Made by a program: the position numbers and the translations under genes | Notes under the pieces: generated by a model | What the model was told of the DNA's origin: nothing | The model's input: the letters and a program-made list of their open reading frames with translations, nothing else | Database searches by the model: none | DNA from: Bacteroidota bacterium | GTDB lineage: Bacteria > Bacteroidota > Bacteroidia > Cytophagales > Cyclobacteriaceae | Direction of reading: 5' to 3' | NCBI GenBank assembly: GCA_023428695.1 | Contig: JAEYWY010000026.1 | Location: 256,662-320,661, forward strand | Length of the DNA: 64,000 bases | Shown here: one piece after another, positions 15,848 through 24,345 of the stretch | Position numbering within the stretch: the first letter of the stretch is position 1 | Layout of the letters: each line of letters begins with the position of its first letter

Positions 15848-18313
15848 TCAGAGACTCTCAGCCGTGAATACCCGCTTCACGCGTTCACTTGTATTTGTCA
15901 GAATTTCGTAAGGTATCGTGCCGATTGAGTCTGCAACTTCTTCTATCGGCATTTGTTTTCCGAAGATGATAACTTCATCTCCCTCTTCAGCATCGGTTCC
16001 GGTTACGTCAATCATGGTCATGTCCATACAGACGTTTCCGATTACAGGGACACGCTTGCCTCGCACCAGTACGTGACCGACACCCCTGCTGAAGGCCCGG
16101 CTGTAACCATCAGCATAGCCGATTGCAATCGTAGCGATAGTCCGTGGCTCTGAGACGACACCACGCCGGCCATAACCTACCGTTTCACCTTTTCCGAGCT
16201 TTCGAGTCTGTGAAATGACAGTCTTCAGCGTGGCCGCCGGACGGAGCGACGTGCCGTTTGCATTGGTGGGGTCAACGCCATACAACCCTATGCCTAAGCG
16301 TACCATATCGTATTGCAAACCTGGCAGGCGAAGAATACCGGGGGAATTCAGGAGGTGATACAAGGGTCGGTATCCCAGGTCTTTCGAAAGCAAGTTCGCA
16401 CATTCCTCGAAGAGTTTCGCCTGTGACTCGGAAAATCCATCATGCTGTACTTCATCGGCACCGGCGAGATGACTGAAAATGGATGCGACGCGAATATTCG
16501 GGTTGGCGCGCAATATGCCGGCGAGCTCGGTGACATCGGACTTGGCAAACCCTAACCGGTGCATTCCTGAGTCGATCTTTACGTGGACGTTACTTGCATC
16601 GCCGTTGAGGAAATGAACGAGGCTGCGCAACAACGCGAAGCTGTATATCTCGGGCTCCAGATTGTGTCGCTGAAGGAGTTCAAATGAGTCCTCCGTGGGA
16701 TTCATCACCATAATCGGAACAGTGATGTTGTTCTTTCTCAGTTCAACGCCCTCGTCTGCGTAGGCGACACCAAGATAGTCAACGCGGTGAAACTGAAGCA
16801 GGTTTGCAACTTCATTGCTTCCGCTGCCATAGGCAAACGCCTTCACCATAACCATCACTTTCGTTGATCGATGAAGACGCGACTTTATGAAATTAAGGTT
16901 GTGAACTATGGCTCCTAAGTCGATTTCCATCACGGTACCATGAATCTTTCGCTGCAGTCTGCCGGTGATTCGTTCGAAACCAAAAACACGGGCACCCTTG
17001 ATCAAAATGACTTCCTGCGAAAATGAATCCGGGGTCATCTCCGTCAGGAATGACTCCGTCGTATCGAAGAATTGAGCCTCCGCACCAAATGCTTCCTTAT
17101 GTGCCGACAACACCGGGCCGATTCCGATGAATCTATCTATGCGAAACCGGTTGATGATGTCCGAAATCCTCAGGGCCAGTTGATCCGGAGCGAGCCCCGA
17201 CTCAAGAATGTCAGACAGAATAACAGTCTTGCGATTCTTAAGCCTCTGGTGTGAGAGAAATTGTAAGCTGATCTCGAGACCAGCGAGATCGTTATTATAA
17301 CTGTCGTCGATTATCTGGCATTGGTTCACACCTTCCTTAAGTTCGAGACGCATAGGGACGCCTTTCAGTGCCATGATCCCGCTACTGATGTCGCCTGCAG
17401 AATGGTTTAAGTATAACAGCGTTGCTACACAGTGCAGGCAATTTTCAATGGAGGCGGAGTCACCGAAAGGAATCTTCAGTGAGAACGTATTACCACCAAA
17501 TGTCAGTTGATAATCCTCAGCGCGCCGGGAAACACTGACATCGGCATCAGCTGAAAACCCCCAGGAAAACAGCGGGATCCCGCTGGCAGAAAGGTGGGCG
17601 AATAATTCCTCCTGATCGCGACAGCAAATCAGACGCTGAACGCCGCGGAACAGCTCGAGTTTTTCACCGACTTTTTCCTCGCGCGAAGAAAAACCCTCAT
17701 CGTGAGCCGGGCCGATATTTGTAAATATTCCGATAGTGGGTTTAATCACGGCATGAAGTTTTCGCATTTCATCCGGCCTCGAAACACCAGCCTCAAACAC
17801 GCCTATTGTGTGTTGTTGCGACATCTTCCACACAGACAACGGTACGCCTACCTGCGAGTTGTAGCTCCCGGGATTTTTGACGACAACATCACGTCGTGAA
17901 AGGAGCTGGTAGAGCCATTCTTTGATGATCGTTTTCCCATTGCTGCCTGTGATGCCAATTACGGGTATGTCAAAGTGCGCCCGGTGATGAGACGCAATTT
18001 TCTGCAATGCATCGATCGCGCTTGTTACGAGCAGAAAATTTCCTTCGGCGTATCCGGGCCATTCCGGCGAGTCATACTCAACCACGAAATGCCGTATTCC
18101 CTGTTGGTAAACGTCAGCGATAAAACGATGTCCGTCATGGCGTTCGCCACGAACAGCAAAGAAGACACGACCCGGTAAAGCAGTGGTCTTGCGGCTATCC
18201 AGGATCAACTCGAGAACTTGCGCTCCGGGTGAATGCGCTGCTATCAGTCGCCCCCCACAAATTTCCGGGAGGTCGCTGAACCGGATCTTAGTGTTAGAAG
18301 AGTTTTGATCCAT
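15848..18313 (-). CDS. bifunctional UDP-MurNAc-tripeptide:D-Ala-D-Ala ligase / alanine racemase
   Basis: An 821-residue fusion of two peptidoglycan precursor enzymes. Residues 1 to about 450 are MurF: IPVIGITGSNGKTIIKEW (P-loop), the ligase core EAGVSRPDEM and DDSYNNDLAGLE. From about residue 465 the alanine racemase part begins: EIDLGAIVHNLNFI, then VKAFAYGSG with the PLP lysine near 490 and RLGIGLYGVDP. One chain thus makes D-Ala and adds D-Ala-D-Ala to the tripeptide. Such fusions are known in Bacteroidota. The start lies 20 bases inside csaA. Confidence 0.95.
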   Translation of the reverse strand: MDQNSSNTKIRFSDLPEICGGRLIAAHSPGAQVLELILDSRKTTALPGRVFFAVRGERHDGHRFIADVYQQGIRHFVVEYDSPEWPGYAEGNFLLVTSAIDALQKIASHHRAHFDIPVIGITGSNGKTIIKEWLYQLLSRRDVVVKNPGSYNSQVGVPLSVWKMSQQHTIGVFEAGVSRPDEMRKLHAVIKPTIGIFTNIGPAHDEGFSSREEKVGEKLELFRGVQRLICCRDQEELFAHLSASGIPLFSWGFSADADVSVSRRAEDYQLTFGGNTFSLKIPFGDSASIENCLHCVATLLYLNHSAGDISSGIMALKGVPMRLELKEGVNQCQIIDDSYNNDLAGLEISLQFLSHQRLKNRKTVILSDILESGLAPDQLALRISDIINRFRIDRFIGIGPVLSAHKEAFGAEAQFFDTTESFLTEMTPDSFSQEVILIKGARVFGFERITGRLQRKIHGTVMEIDLGAIVHNLNFIKSRLHRSTKVMVMVKAFAYGSGSNEVANLLQFHRVDYLGVAYADEGVELRKNNITVPIMVMNPTEDSFELLQRHNLEPEIYSFALLRSLVHFLNGDASNVHVKIDSGMHRLGFAKSDVTELAGILRANPNIRVASIFSHLAGADEVQHDGFSESQAKLFEECANLLSKDLGYRPLYHLLNSPGILRLPGLQYDMVRLGIGLYGVDPTNANGTSLRPAATLKTVISQTRKLGKGETVGYGRRGVVSEPRTIATIAIGYADGYSRAFSRGVGHVLVRGKRVPVIGNVCMDMTMIDVTGTDAEEGDEVIIFGKQMPIEEVADSIGTIPYEILTNTSERVKRVFTAESL

Positions 18314-18623
18314 TGGGAACAGGTTTGTCGATCGTGCTTAAGATCACGTCACCATTTTCATCGGGAAAGCCGGTGACAAGCACTTCAGATGTAAATCCGG
18401 CTATCCGTTTTGACGGGAAATTAACAACACAGATTACTTGCTTGCCGGGCAACGTTTCTGCGGAGTAATGCACAGTAATCTGCGCACTGGACGGCTTTAT
18501 CCCCAGCGGTCCAAGGTCGATCCATAACCGGAACGCCGGCTTGCGCGCTTCGGGGAATGCCTCCGCACGGATAATCGTCCCGGCCCGGAGGTCAACCCTG
18601 GCAAAATCATCCCAAGTGATCAT
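18294..18623 (-). CDS. csaA: tRNA-binding domain protein CsaA
   Basis: A 109-residue OB-fold protein. ITWDDFARVDLRAGTIIRAE at the start and FPEARKPAFRLWIDLG, then SSAQITVHYSAETL and QVICVVNFPSKRIAGF are the CsaA/EMAP-II-like signature; the usual CsaA length is about 110. CsaA binds tRNA or nascent chains and has been described as an export-related chaperone; its exact role is debated. It precedes murF-alr with a 20-base overlap, so the pair is probably co-translated. Confidence 0.9.
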   Translation of the reverse strand: MITWDDFARVDLRAGTIIRAEAFPEARKPAFRLWIDLGPLGIKPSSAQITVHYSAETLPGKQVICVVNFPSKRIAGFTSEVLVTGFPDENGDVILSTIDKPVPNGSKLF

Positions 18624-18713
18624 AAAAACCGGATTTTTCGCACTATTCCAAGCAATGCAAGTTTCGTTTTAACGCCGCTTGTCCATCACTTGTGTTGTTA
18701 AAAAAGTGTTAAT

Positions 18714-18736
18714 AGTACATAAATTGTGTACTTTTC
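18714..18736 (+). promoter_or_regulatory. inverted repeat overlapping a possible promoter of the 120-residue secreted protein
   Basis: AGTACA-N7-TGTACT (18714-18732) is a perfect inverted repeat 55 bases before the next ATG, and its right arm runs into TACTTTTC, one mismatch from TAnnTTTG. An operator overlapping the -7 element would fit; no regulator is identified. Confidence 0.35.
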
Positions 18737-18787
18737 CGAAACAAAAAATTTAATTGGGTCGTTTCTTCTCTCACCTGGGCCGCTATC

Positions 18788-19150
18788 ATGAAGAACCTCT
18801 TGCGTTTTATTGCTTCCGCCTCCCTCCTTGTCGCCGTCAATTCTCTGGCGAATGCGCAGGAATCTGGTAGCCCAAGCTTTGAAAACTATGACACGGAAGA
18901 GTTGCGCGAAAGAGACGTAATCCTCACACCCCGCACAGGTCCCGACAAAAAGCGCCCATCGACCCAAGTACTTCAGCCAAGGGATTCATCAAACACCAAG
19001 ACATTGCCCTCTCGCAATGTTGTCAGGCAGACACCGGCAATTCCCAAAGACGAAAGCAAACCACGGAACCAAACTGACGATTCCATCCTCTCGTTTAACT
19101 TCCTTTACTATCTGATTCAGAAGTACAAGATGCAGGACATCCTTGAGTGA
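18788..19150 (+). CDS. small secreted protein of unknown function
   Basis: A 120-residue protein with a clear signal peptide (LLRFIASASLLVAVNSLANAQ) and a mature part rich in Pro, Arg, Ser and Asp (repeated charged stretches such as RTGPDKKRPST). It ends in an aromatic helix-like tail, LSFNFLYYLIQKYKMQDIL. No known domain is visible. It stands alone between csaA (divergent) and the HisA-like gene (convergent), with a possible operator-type repeat in front. Confidence 0.6.
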   Translation: MKNLLRFIASASLLVAVNSLANAQESGSPSFENYDTEELRERDVILTPRTGPDKKRPSTQVLQPRDSSNTKTLPSRNVVRQTPAIPKDESKPRNQTDDSILSFNFLYYLIQKYKMQDILE

Positions 19151-19191
19151 TTGTCCCGTTGAATCTTCTTCCGTAATAACTCTGCCAATCT

Positions 19192-19935
19192 TTACGCCTC
19201 CTTGTTGGCGAGGAAGTGTTCAAGGTCTTTCAGATTGAGAATTCCCTCGTAGTAGGCTTTTCCGAAAATCACGGCAAAAACCCCCATGTCATTCAGGCGT
19301 TTGATGTCGTCAATACCCCGGACACCTCCGCTTGCGAGGACGCAGAGATCAGGGAATTTTTCGCGTATATCCTGATAGTAGTCGAAAGCTGGTCCCTCAA
19401 GGACGCCATCGCGCGAAACGTCAGTAGACTTCACGTATTTGAGTCCTTTCGTGTAGAAGAACTCGAGGTGATCAAAAAGTGTTAGATGAGATTTGCGTTG
19501 CCATCCGCGAAACAGCAATTCTTTCGATTCACGATTTACAACGTCGGCGCCGAGCGTCATTTTCTCGCGACCATAGGAAATGATCCATGATGCGAACAAT
19601 TCAGGATCCGTTACAGCAATACTCGCTGCGGTTATATAGTCCGCGCCAAATTCAAATGCTTTACTGATGTCGCCGTCAGTGCTGATTCCACCAGTGAAAT
19701 CAATCTTCAGATCAGTGTGTCCGGAAATCGCTTCGACTACGTGCCAGTTTTTCGGCGAGCCTTTTTCGGCTCCGTCGAGGTCAACAAGGTGCACGACTTC
19801 GATACCGTGATCTTCGAAACGACGCGCGAGGTCGAGTGGGTTTTCATCGTATGCCTTCTCGCTGGATGGATCTCCCTTGCGCATTTTCACCACTTTACCC
19901 TTACGGATTGCAATAGAAGGAATTACCTGAATCAT
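19192..19935 (-). CDS. HisA-like (beta/alpha)8-barrel protein lacking the first catalytic Asp
   Basis: A 247-residue protein clearly homologous to HisA (ProFAR isomerase): RFEDHGIEVVHLVDLDGA, TGGISTDGDISKAFEFGADY, LGADVVNRE, STDVSRDGVLEG and LASGGVRGIDD match the barrel strands and both phosphate sites. In HisA the first strand reads IPAxD with the catalytic acid (Asp8 in Thermotoga maritima); here it is IPSIA, so Ala9 replaces it. The second Asp (LGADVV) and the Thr of STDVSRDG are kept. No other his gene is present. The ATG at 19935 is preferred over 19971, which adds a non-homologous leader. Likely a divergent paralogue, not a working HisA. Confidence 0.75.
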   Translation of the reverse strand: MIQVIPSIAIRKGKVVKMRKGDPSSEKAYDENPLDLARRFEDHGIEVVHLVDLDGAEKGSPKNWHVVEAISGHTDLKIDFTGGISTDGDISKAFEFGADYITAASIAVTDPELFASWIISYGREKMTLGADVVNRESKELLFRGWQRKSHLTLFDHLEFFYTKGLKYVKSTDVSRDGVLEGPAFDYYQDIREKFPDLCVLASGGVRGIDDIKRLNDMGVFAVIFGKAYYEGILNLKDLEHFLANKEA

Positions 19936-20077
19936 AACTTTCGTCGATCTGAAAGCGAAGGTACTACGCAAAGCTGAAAAAGCCTTGCATGCCCTGAAAA
20001 ACCCCCAAATTAAAATGGACTTGTTTTTGCAAACTGGCTAGCCGCAGAATTATGTATTTTAGCACAAAGCACGCAAC

Positions 20078-21649
20078 ATGAGATCGACCGTTTTCAGTAT
20101 CGCCTGGCTCCTGATATGTCTCCACGCATACGCGCAACAGCCCGTGAGGCGATTGCCAGGCATAATCAACCACCCTTCGCTGAATCTTTTCGCCCCTTTT
20201 ATGAGCGCCGACGGGAATGCGATTGTATTTATTTCTGATAATGGTCAGGATGGGCAATACGTCGTATCCTATACATCACGCGATACGGACTGGAAAACGC
20301 CTGAGGAACTTCCGAAGCACCTGAGCAACCGCCTCATGTTCACGCGCGGCTATGCACTAAGCGCGGATGGAAAAAAGCTGTATGTGACATCGGCGAAGTC
20401 ACCGGTTATTGGCGGCTACGACATTTTTGTGTCCGAACTAAAAGGCAACACCTGGTCAAATCCGGAGAATCTTATGCTCCCAATCAACTCCAGGACTAAC
20501 GAAGGCTGTCCTTCCATAACACCCGATGGTACGACCATTTACTTTATGCGATGCGACAAGATGAACACTGAAAAGGCCGAAGGGTGTAAACTGTTTCGTG
20601 CATCGAAAAAGCCCAATGGCCAATGGGATGAGCCTGAGGAGTTGCCGGCTCACATCAATACAGGAAATTCACAAACGCCCCGTATTCTTGCCGACAAGGA
20701 AACACTGATTTTCTCTTCTGACAAATTTCCGGGTGGAAAGGGTGGAATGGATTTGTACCTGACGCGTTTTCTCGACGGAAAGTGGAGCGAACCCCGGCCT
20801 CTGGATTTTGTGAACACGGAACGCGATGACCAGTACGTCTCGGTCAACGCATTGGGCCGTTACATACTCAAGGAAGAACGCGGTGCGCGGAATAACTGGC
20901 AGCTCACAGAATTCCTCATTCCGGGTGAGTTCAAACCGAAAGGCCTGACAAAAGTAATTGGGACAGTACGCAGCCGGGACGGTTCACCTGTGCCGGCGTA
21001 TATTTCTGCTGTTGATGTCTTTAGCGGCAAACGCGTTCGTTCGCTGAGGCCGGAATCCGATGGCTCATACTTCTTCTACCTTCCCGAAGGTTCTACCTAT
21101 GAAATTGCGTTTGATCCGGAAAAGAGTGATCACCTTTTTCACACCATGCTGCTGGACGTCACAGGCGAAAAAATAAAGCAAATTGAAAAAGTTGATGTAG
21201 TGATCGGACCGGCTGCGCCAGGTGATGAGATCAAACTCGACATACTCACATTCCAACCGTACACCGCGGCGATCGATGCGGGAACTACGCAGGAATTGAA
21301 GCGACTGGCCCGAATGGCCAAAGCAAATGCCCTGCTTGGATTTGAGATACAAGTTCTGTTGGAGGGTTACCGTGAATCTTTTGAACAGGGCGATCCCGAT
21401 CTGAGTGAGGTAATTGAGTTGTCAGATACTTTGCACCTTACGGACAGTACCGGTGCCGTTGTAGGTGATACCGTTGTGTATCGGACGATATATCATAATG
21501 ATCGCACCATAGCAAAAGCACGTGCAATTACAAGCTTTCTGATTGGCGAAGGCGTCAACAGCGAGCAGTTGACGATGATGGTAAATGCGATTAAGAATGA
21601 CGAGGTGACACCCGTTACGACGATCAAGGCGAGAATCTACACGAAGTAG
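20078..21649 (+). CDS. PD40 beta-propeller protein with degenerate OmpA-like C terminus
   Basis: A 523-residue exported protein (signal RSTVFSIAWLLICLHAYAQ). Residues 30-280 hold repeated WD40-like PD40/TolB-type blades: FAPFMSADGNAIVFISD, GYALSADGKKLYVTS, CPSITPDGTTIYFMR and PRILADKETLIFSSD. A middle domain (about 300-370) resembles a carboxypeptidase-regulatory-like fold (IGTVRSRDGSPVPAYI). The last 130 residues contain VLLEGYRES and RAITSFLIGEGVNSEQL, like an OmpA peptidoglycan-binding domain missing some consensus residues. Such proteins in Bacteroidota are often envelope or type IX-related components. Its role is not known. Confidence 0.75.
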   Translation: MRSTVFSIAWLLICLHAYAQQPVRRLPGIINHPSLNLFAPFMSADGNAIVFISDNGQDGQYVVSYTSRDTDWKTPEELPKHLSNRLMFTRGYALSADGKKLYVTSAKSPVIGGYDIFVSELKGNTWSNPENLMLPINSRTNEGCPSITPDGTTIYFMRCDKMNTEKAEGCKLFRASKKPNGQWDEPEELPAHINTGNSQTPRILADKETLIFSSDKFPGGKGGMDLYLTRFLDGKWSEPRPLDFVNTERDDQYVSVNALGRYILKEERGARNNWQLTEFLIPGEFKPKGLTKVIGTVRSRDGSPVPAYISAVDVFSGKRVRSLRPESDGSYFFYLPEGSTYEIAFDPEKSDHLFHTMLLDVTGEKIKQIEKVDVVIGPAAPGDEIKLDILTFQPYTAAIDAGTTQELKRLARMAKANALLGFEIQVLLEGYRESFEQGDPDLSEVIELSDTLHLTDSTGAVVGDTVVYRTIYHNDRTIAKARAITSFLIGEGVNSEQLTMMVNAIKNDEVTPVTTIKARIYTK

Positions 21650-21654
21650 TACGC

Positions 21655-22209
21655 TTAGAATGAAAACGGCATTGATACCACAGTGTTGTCCCACATGAAC
21701 ACCATTTCGGCGTCGCCGCCAAGTTTCTCAAATGCAATTGTGAATTGTTCGAATTCTTTGTCGTGTCGCATCGAGCGGACTTCGACCTGAAGGACGTCCA
21801 GGTCGGGATTTCTGTTCGCTTCACCGTCGGAGTTGATCCCCCACTGTCCAAATTCGCTGTTGAAGATGATGGTCCATGTATCTTCCCTGGGGATTGTCCA
21901 AAGGGAGTATTTGCCGCGAGGAAGGCGCTTTCCTTCGATCGTCAGTTCCCTGTTCGTTTCAAATGTCGTCGCTTCGTTTGCGCCTGTCCGCCAGACTTTG
22001 TTATAAGGGACAAGGCCACCGAAAATTTTCCGGCCTTTTTTGTACGGGCGATTGTAAAACACGTTGATTTCGAGTTCTCCGGATGAGAATTGGAGGTTGT
22101 CTTCCGGACTGCTGGATTTCGTTTGCCGCGTATTGAGCAGTGAAACACCCCATCCGAGGATAATAAGTATCACAAGGGCAATGCCCACAAAAATCAGGAA
22201 TCTTCGCAT
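21655..22209 (-). CDS. DUF2911 membrane-anchored protein
   Basis: A 184-residue protein with one N-terminal membrane helix (LIFVGIALVILIILGWGVSLL) and a soluble domain with KIFGGLVPYNKVWRTGANEATTF and LPRGKYSLWTIP, the DUF2911 signature. The family is common in Bacteroidota and has no known activity. It converges on the PD40 gene (five bases between stops). Confidence 0.85.
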   Translation of the reverse strand: MRRFLIFVGIALVILIILGWGVSLLNTRQTKSSSPEDNLQFSSGELEINVFYNRPYKKGRKIFGGLVPYNKVWRTGANEATTFETNRELTIEGKRLPRGKYSLWTIPREDTWTIIFNSEFGQWGINSDGEANRNPDLDVLQVEVRSMRHDKEFEQFTIAFEKLGGDAEMVFMWDNTVVSMPFSF

Positions 22210-22301
22210 AGGCTTTCTGGACCTAAAAAAACAATTTTCTTACGCTTCTTGCAAAACTTCCGAGGTTGCGTCTATTTTTACGTTCTCTAAAAGAAATTGT
22301 T

Positions 22302-22421
22302 ATGAATTTAGATTGGTGGCCTTTTTGGGTAGTAGTTCTGTTGTTCCTTCTTGCAATTGCCTCTCCCTGGATTTTTCCGAACAACAAGGTCAGCAAGAAT
22401 CGTCACGACAACAAATTCTGA
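22302..22421 (+). CDS. 39-residue single-helix membrane peptide
   Basis: ATG at 22302 opens 39 codons ending TGA at 22419-22421. The product starts MNLDWWPFW, has one hydrophobic helix (about residues 8-25) and a basic polar tail with NNKVSKNRHDN, as expected for a small N-out or N-in membrane peptide. It lies in the 304-base interval between the DUF2911 start and the aspartyl-protease-like gene, which is otherwise empty. Short length makes chance possible, but the charge pattern is coherent. Confidence 0.5.
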   Translation: MNLDWWPFWVVVLLFLLAIASPWIFPNNKVSKNRHDNKF

Positions 22422-22513
22422 TACTTTTTGTTGAGTCAGGGCTTCCCTGACCCTAACAAGTAAATGCCGGGCTCGAAAACGTTTGCTCGCCATTTTCTTG
22501 CTATATTGAACCT

Positions 22514-23755
22514 GTGGGAACGATTCGTCCGATACCGGGTTTACTTCTTATCTTTTTGCTGTGCACGAGCGCGCGTGTTAATGCTCAGGGGCTGGGCTTT
22601 TCCATTACTGGCGGGCGCAAGAAAGTTGAAATTCCAATCGAGGTTTATAACAACCTTGTCGTCGTGCCGGTCGTTCTGAATGGCACCTTGCCCCTTAAGT
22701 TCATCCTCGACACCGGCGTACGTACAGCTATTCTAACCCAAAAATCATTCAGCGATATTCTCAATCTTGCCTATTCGAGGAAGTACTCGATCACAGGTCC
22801 CGGCGGACAAAAAATGGTGGATGCGTATGTTACGAATAACGTGTCGCTAACACTCCCCGGCGTCGAAGGCAGGGGTCATGCATTGCTGGTGCTTGATCAG
22901 GATTACCTGGAGCTTCGAAACTATCTCGGTACCGACGTACATGGTATTCTCGGTTACGAATTATTCAGTCGCTTCATTGTTAAAGTTGATTATGAGAAGC
23001 GGTTGCTGACTCTTTATCTGCCCGAGGGATTCAAACTCAGGCGAAAATTCCAGCGCATACCAATCAAAATCGAAGACACTAAACCATATACCATGGTCCC
23101 GTTGGTTCTGCCAGGTGGCGTGCGATTTACCGGAAAACTCCTCATGGATTCGGGTGCGAGTCACGCGTTGTTACTTGATCCGAAATCCGACGAAAAAATC
23201 CAGGTACCTGACAATACCGTCAGCAGCACGATAGGAAGAGGCCTCGGCGGCGAGATCACAGGCAAGGCCGGGAGAATTGAATCTCTTGCACTCGGAACCT
23301 ACAAGCTGCATGGTGTAATAACGAACTTCCCTGATCCAAACAGTTACAGCGACTCAACGTTGTTCAAGGTATTTCGCAACGGTACCCTTGGGGGCGAAAT
23401 CCTGAGCAGGTTTACCGTCATATTTGATTTCCCGAGCGAAATGGTCTATCTGAAAAAGAACCCGGATTTCAAGAAGGAATTTCACTATAATCTCAGCGGG
23501 TTGACAGTCAAATCAAAGGGCGCCAAACTGAATGTATTTGAAGTTACAAGTGTACGTGAAGGCTCCTCTGCCTTTAAAACCGGCATCCGGATCGGAGATG
23601 AAATCCTGACAATGAACGGTATTCAACTGGATCAGGTAGACCTCAATTATGTTCTTGCTATGCTCAACCGCAAGCCGGGTAAAAAGATCCGGGTGGAAAT
23701 TCTCCGTGGTGAAGTGAAGATGAAAATGGAGTTTACCCTGTCTGACCAGATCTGA
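22514..23755 (+). CDS. retropepsin-like aspartyl protease with PDZ domain
   Basis: A 413-residue exported protein (signal LLLIFLLCTSARVNAQ). Two aspartyl protease half-sites are visible, FILDTGVRTAIL near residue 70 and LLMDSGASHALLL near 213, each followed by hydrophobic strands, so the fold is a single-chain pepsin-like pair. A PDZ domain occupies about residues 320-410 (SAFKTGIRIGDEILTMNG). It probably acts on periplasmic or surface peptides. No ATG is available; the start is GTG at 22514. It overlaps the convergent receiver gene by 23 bases. Confidence 0.8.
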   Translation: MGTIRPIPGLLLIFLLCTSARVNAQGLGFSITGGRKKVEIPIEVYNNLVVVPVVLNGTLPLKFILDTGVRTAILTQKSFSDILNLAYSRKYSITGPGGQKMVDAYVTNNVSLTLPGVEGRGHALLVLDQDYLELRNYLGTDVHGILGYELFSRFIVKVDYEKRLLTLYLPEGFKLRRKFQRIPIKIEDTKPYTMVPLVLPGGVRFTGKLLMDSGASHALLLDPKSDEKIQVPDNTVSSTIGRGLGGEITGKAGRIESLALGTYKLHGVITNFPDPNSYSDSTLFKVFRNGTLGGEILSRFTVIFDFPSEMVYLKKNPDFKKEFHYNLSGLTVKSKGAKLNVFEVTSVREGSSAFKTGIRIGDEILTMNGIQLDQVDLNYVLAMLNRKPGKKIRVEILRGEVKMKMEFTLSDQI

Positions 23756-24239
23756 CTTTTTGTGCTGATTTCCTGAGCCAACCGGCATTTCTCCTATGGG
23801 CACGCATCAGCAGATTTTGCGTTCGTTTCATCCGAATCGCATTGCGTATCGTGCCGTACAACGTGTCAGCCGAAATGTTTTGTTTCAGTAAGTAATCGAG
23901 AATACCGGATGCCGGACTTATTTCACGATAGTTGGAATTTTTCAGGACAGTAATCGGGATATCCCTGGTCTTGCGTTCCGCGGTAAGCGCCTGAACAGTT
24001 TCCTCCAACCGCGCCCGTCCAAGGTTGTCGTCAATAAGTATGAAGTTTGGCCTGAAGTGCATCAATCGTTCAAGCGTCGACTTTATGTCGAACGCAATCT
24101 CAGTAATGATGCGACGCTTCCGAACCTGGCGGAGCTTTTCAACAACAGTACTCATTTCGATAGGATTGTTCCCTACCAACAAAATGTTCAGCGGTCTTTG
24201 TCCTCCGGAAAACAGCGATTTCATATCCCAACTCATCAT
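23733..24239 (-). CDS. orphan response-regulator receiver protein
   Basis: A 168-residue protein (ATG at 24239; further in-frame starts at 24269 and 24224). Residues about 17-140 follow the CheY fold: LNILLVGNNPIEMSTVVEKL, then FILIDDN with the phospho-acceptor Asp, and ITVLKNSNYREI. The usual acidic pair after strand 1 is replaced by NN, so phosphorylation chemistry may be altered. The C-terminal 30 residues are basic (RRNAGWLRKSAQKVRSG) and there is no recognised output domain. No sensor kinase is adjacent; the divergent neighbour is the FAD oxidoreductase. Confidence 0.7.
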   Translation of the reverse strand: MMSWDMKSLFSGGQRPLNILLVGNNPIEMSTVVEKLRQVRKRRIITEIAFDIKSTLERLMHFRPNFILIDDNLGRARLEETVQALTAERKTRDIPITVLKNSNYREISPASGILDYLLKQNISADTLYGTIRNAIRMKRTQNLLMRAHRRNAGWLRKSAQKVRSGQTG

Positions 24240-24285
24240 TTCAAAGTATATTAACGTGCTTTGGTGCACAGTGGTAGCAGGCTGA

Positions 24286-24300
24286 GCATAAAAATTATGC
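24286..24300. promoter_or_regulatory. inverted repeat GCATAA-N3-TTATGC in a divergent promoter region
   Basis: A perfect 6+3+6 inverted repeat in the 106-base gap between the receiver gene (leftward) and the FAD oxidoreductase (rightward), 46 bases before the latter's ATG. The place suits a transcription-factor site acting on either gene. Confidence 0.35.
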
Positions 24301-24301
24301 C

Positions 24302-24331
24302 AGCCGGGTACTGCCAGAACTTAACCCGGCT
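24302..24331 (+). other. leader hairpin before the FAD oxidoreductase
   Basis: AGCCGGGT at 24302-24309 pairs with ACCCGGCT at 24324-24331 (8 bp, 14-base loop). It ends 14 bases before the ATG at 24346. It is not followed by a T run and no rightward gene ends here, so a 5' UTR structure is more likely than a terminator. Confidence 0.35.
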
Positions 24332-24345
24332 AAAGAAGTTGCAAA

